Shown: positions 7,145-8,137 of the stretch, piece after piece
Position numbering within the stretch: the first letter of the stretch is position 1
How the letters are laid out: each line of letters opens with the position of its first letter
Notes under the pieces: generated by a model
The model's database searches: none
What the model saw: only the letters and a program-made list of their open reading frames with translations
What the model was told of the DNA's origin: nothing
NCBI GenBank assembly: GCA_015233515.1
Contig: JADFXS010000123.1
Span: 1 to 8,137, forward strand
Direction: 5' to 3'
From: Deltaproteobacteria bacterium
Lineage (GTDB): Bacteria; Desulfobacterota; Desulfarculia; Adiutricales; JAGVGV01
Length of the DNA stretch: 8,137 nucleotides
Made by a program: the position numbers and the translations under genes

Positions 7145-8137
7145 TCATCGACGATGACCAAAATTTGCGCCAGAGCTTTGAAAAGCTGTTACTTCATGAA
7201 GATTACACGGTTATTACCGCGGTGTCCGGGGAAAGCGGCCTGGAAAAAGTCAAGAACTCCAATCTGGACCTGGTTATCACCGACGTCCGGCTGCCGGGAA
7301 TAAACGGCTTGGAGACCATCAAAGCGATTCGCGAGCTGCAGTCCAAGCTGCCGGTTATTGTCATGACCGCCTTCGGCACCACGGAAATGGCCATCGAAGC
7401 CACTAAGTTCGGGGCCTATGATTACGTGCTCAAACCGTTCGATATCCCCGAAATGTTGAATCTGATCCGGAACGCCCTGGAATGCGGTCGATTGATGCGG
7501 TCCCGGGTGCAACTCGACGAGGCTCCCAGCGCCTCGGTCGGGGAAGCCATACTCGGACATTCTCCGGCCATGCAGGAACTATATAAAGCCATCGGTCGGG
7601 CGGCGCCCACCGACGCCACGGTCCTGATTCGAGGCGAATCCGGCACGGGTAAGGAACTGGTGGCCAGAGCGATTTATCAGCATTCCCTCCGGGCCGATCG
7701 GCCATTTTTAGTGATAAACTGCGTGGCCATCCCGGAAACCCTTTTGGAAAGCGAACTTTTCGGCTATGAAAAAGGGGCTTTTACCGGAGCCACCCATCGC
7801 CGGATAGGCAAAATCGAACAGGCCGGCTCCGGCACATTGTTTTTGGACGAAATCGGCGATATGCCCATGTCTATCCAAGCTAAAATTCTACGCATGCTTC
7901 AGGAAAAAAATATCGAACGTTTAGGGGGACGGCAGGCCATCGGAGTTGACGTGCGCATCGTGGCCGCCACCAATCGTAACCTGGAAATGGCCATTGCCGA
8001 CGGCCGGTTCAGGGAAGACCTTTATTTTCGCTTGAACGTGGTCACCCTTTATCTGCCGCCTCTCAGCAGCCGGCCTGGCGACGTCGCCTTGTTATCAGAA
8101 TTTTTCCTTAACCGTTTTTCCAATTCCATGAATATAC
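7129..8137 (+). CDS. NtrC-family sigma-54-dependent response regulator (3' truncated by window)
   Basis: Partial gene; 336 codons are visible and the frame is still open at the window edge. Start is TTG, encoding [12 protein letters not shown]. The receiver domain (about 1-118) has the acidic cluster D8-D10, phospho-acceptor D52 in [10 protein letters not shown]80 and K102 in LKPFD. A linker leads to the AAA+ sigma-54 activation domain from about 141. This shows Walker A GESGTGKE (169-176), the sigma-54-contacting GAFTGA loop (216-221), Walker [11 protein letters not shown] (235-244) and the sensor region [11 protein letters not shown] (295-305). The C-terminal Fis-type DNA-binding domain, which should follow, is outside the window. 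The protein should activate sigma-54 promoters when phosphorylated by the adjoining kinase. The target genes cannot be read here; no sigma-54 promoter was seen in the gaps of the window. The post-Walker segment [11 protein letters not shown] departs slightly from the usual LPPLRER form. Confidence 0.95.
   Translation, partial: MEKILIIDDDQNLRQSFEKLLLHEDYTVITAVSGESGLEKVKNSNLDLVITDVRLPGINGLETIKAIRELQSKLPVIVMTAFGTTEMAIEATKFGAYDYVLKPFDIPEMLNLIRNALECGRLMRSRVQLDEAPSASVGEAILGHSPAMQELYKAIGRAAPTDATVLIRGESGTGKELVARAIYQHSLRADRPFLVINCVAIPETLLESELFGYEKGAFTGATHRRIGKIEQAGSGTLFLDEIGDMPMSIQAKILRMLQEKNIERLGGRQAIGVDVRIVAATNRNLEMAIADGRFREDLYFRLNVVTLYLPPLSSRPGDVALLSEFFLNRFSNSMNI

Overview
The window reads entirely on the + strand and looks like the chromosome of a Gram-negative bacterium with moderate G+C. 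The proteins resemble those of Desulfobacterota / former Deltaproteobacteria. That placement is an inference from gene order (gyrB, gyrA, TPR lipoprotein, gpsA, then a histidine kinase and an NtrC-type regulator) and from the style of the GyrA, GyrB and kinase sequences; no rRNA gene or other taxonomic marker is present. A gyrB-gyrA pair often lies near dnaA-dnaN-recF and oriC, but the window does not reach that far.

Region 1 (1-4948) is a tight housekeeping run. It holds the 3' end of gyrB, complete gyrA, a GTG-started TPR lipoprotein 15 nt after gyrA, and gpsA 1 nt after the lipoprotein. The run supplies DNA gyrase, a probable outer-membrane or envelope TPR lipoprotein, and sn-glycerol-3-phosphate for phospholipid synthesis.

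Region 2 (4949-5128) is a 180-nt non-coding gap. It contains a candidate extended -10 promoter, a perfect 9-bp dyad with an 8-nt loop, and a second short hairpin that competes with it. A second promoter-like pair lies so close to the next gene that the transcript could be leaderless.

Region 3 (5129-8137) is a signalling module. It has a stand-alone cyclic-nucleotide-binding-domain protein, a two-pass membrane histidine kinase, and an NtrC-family sigma-54 activator cut off by the window end. The kinase and regulator overlap by 16 nt and are clearly a cognate pair. Between the cNMP-binding gene and the kinase is a compact control element: a convincing intrinsic terminator embedded in a 21-codon ORF. 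That ORF has a good Shine-Dalgarno and stops 4 nt before the kinase start, which itself has no Shine-Dalgarno. This suggests leader-ORF-dependent read-through and reinitiation, and it is the most original feature here.

Other points of note are a Val at the GyrA position equivalent to E. coli Ser83, a Ser in place of the acidic residue next to the phosphorylated His of the kinase, and a shortened HAMP linker. No tRNA, rRNA, CRISPR array, insertion sequence or phage gene was found.
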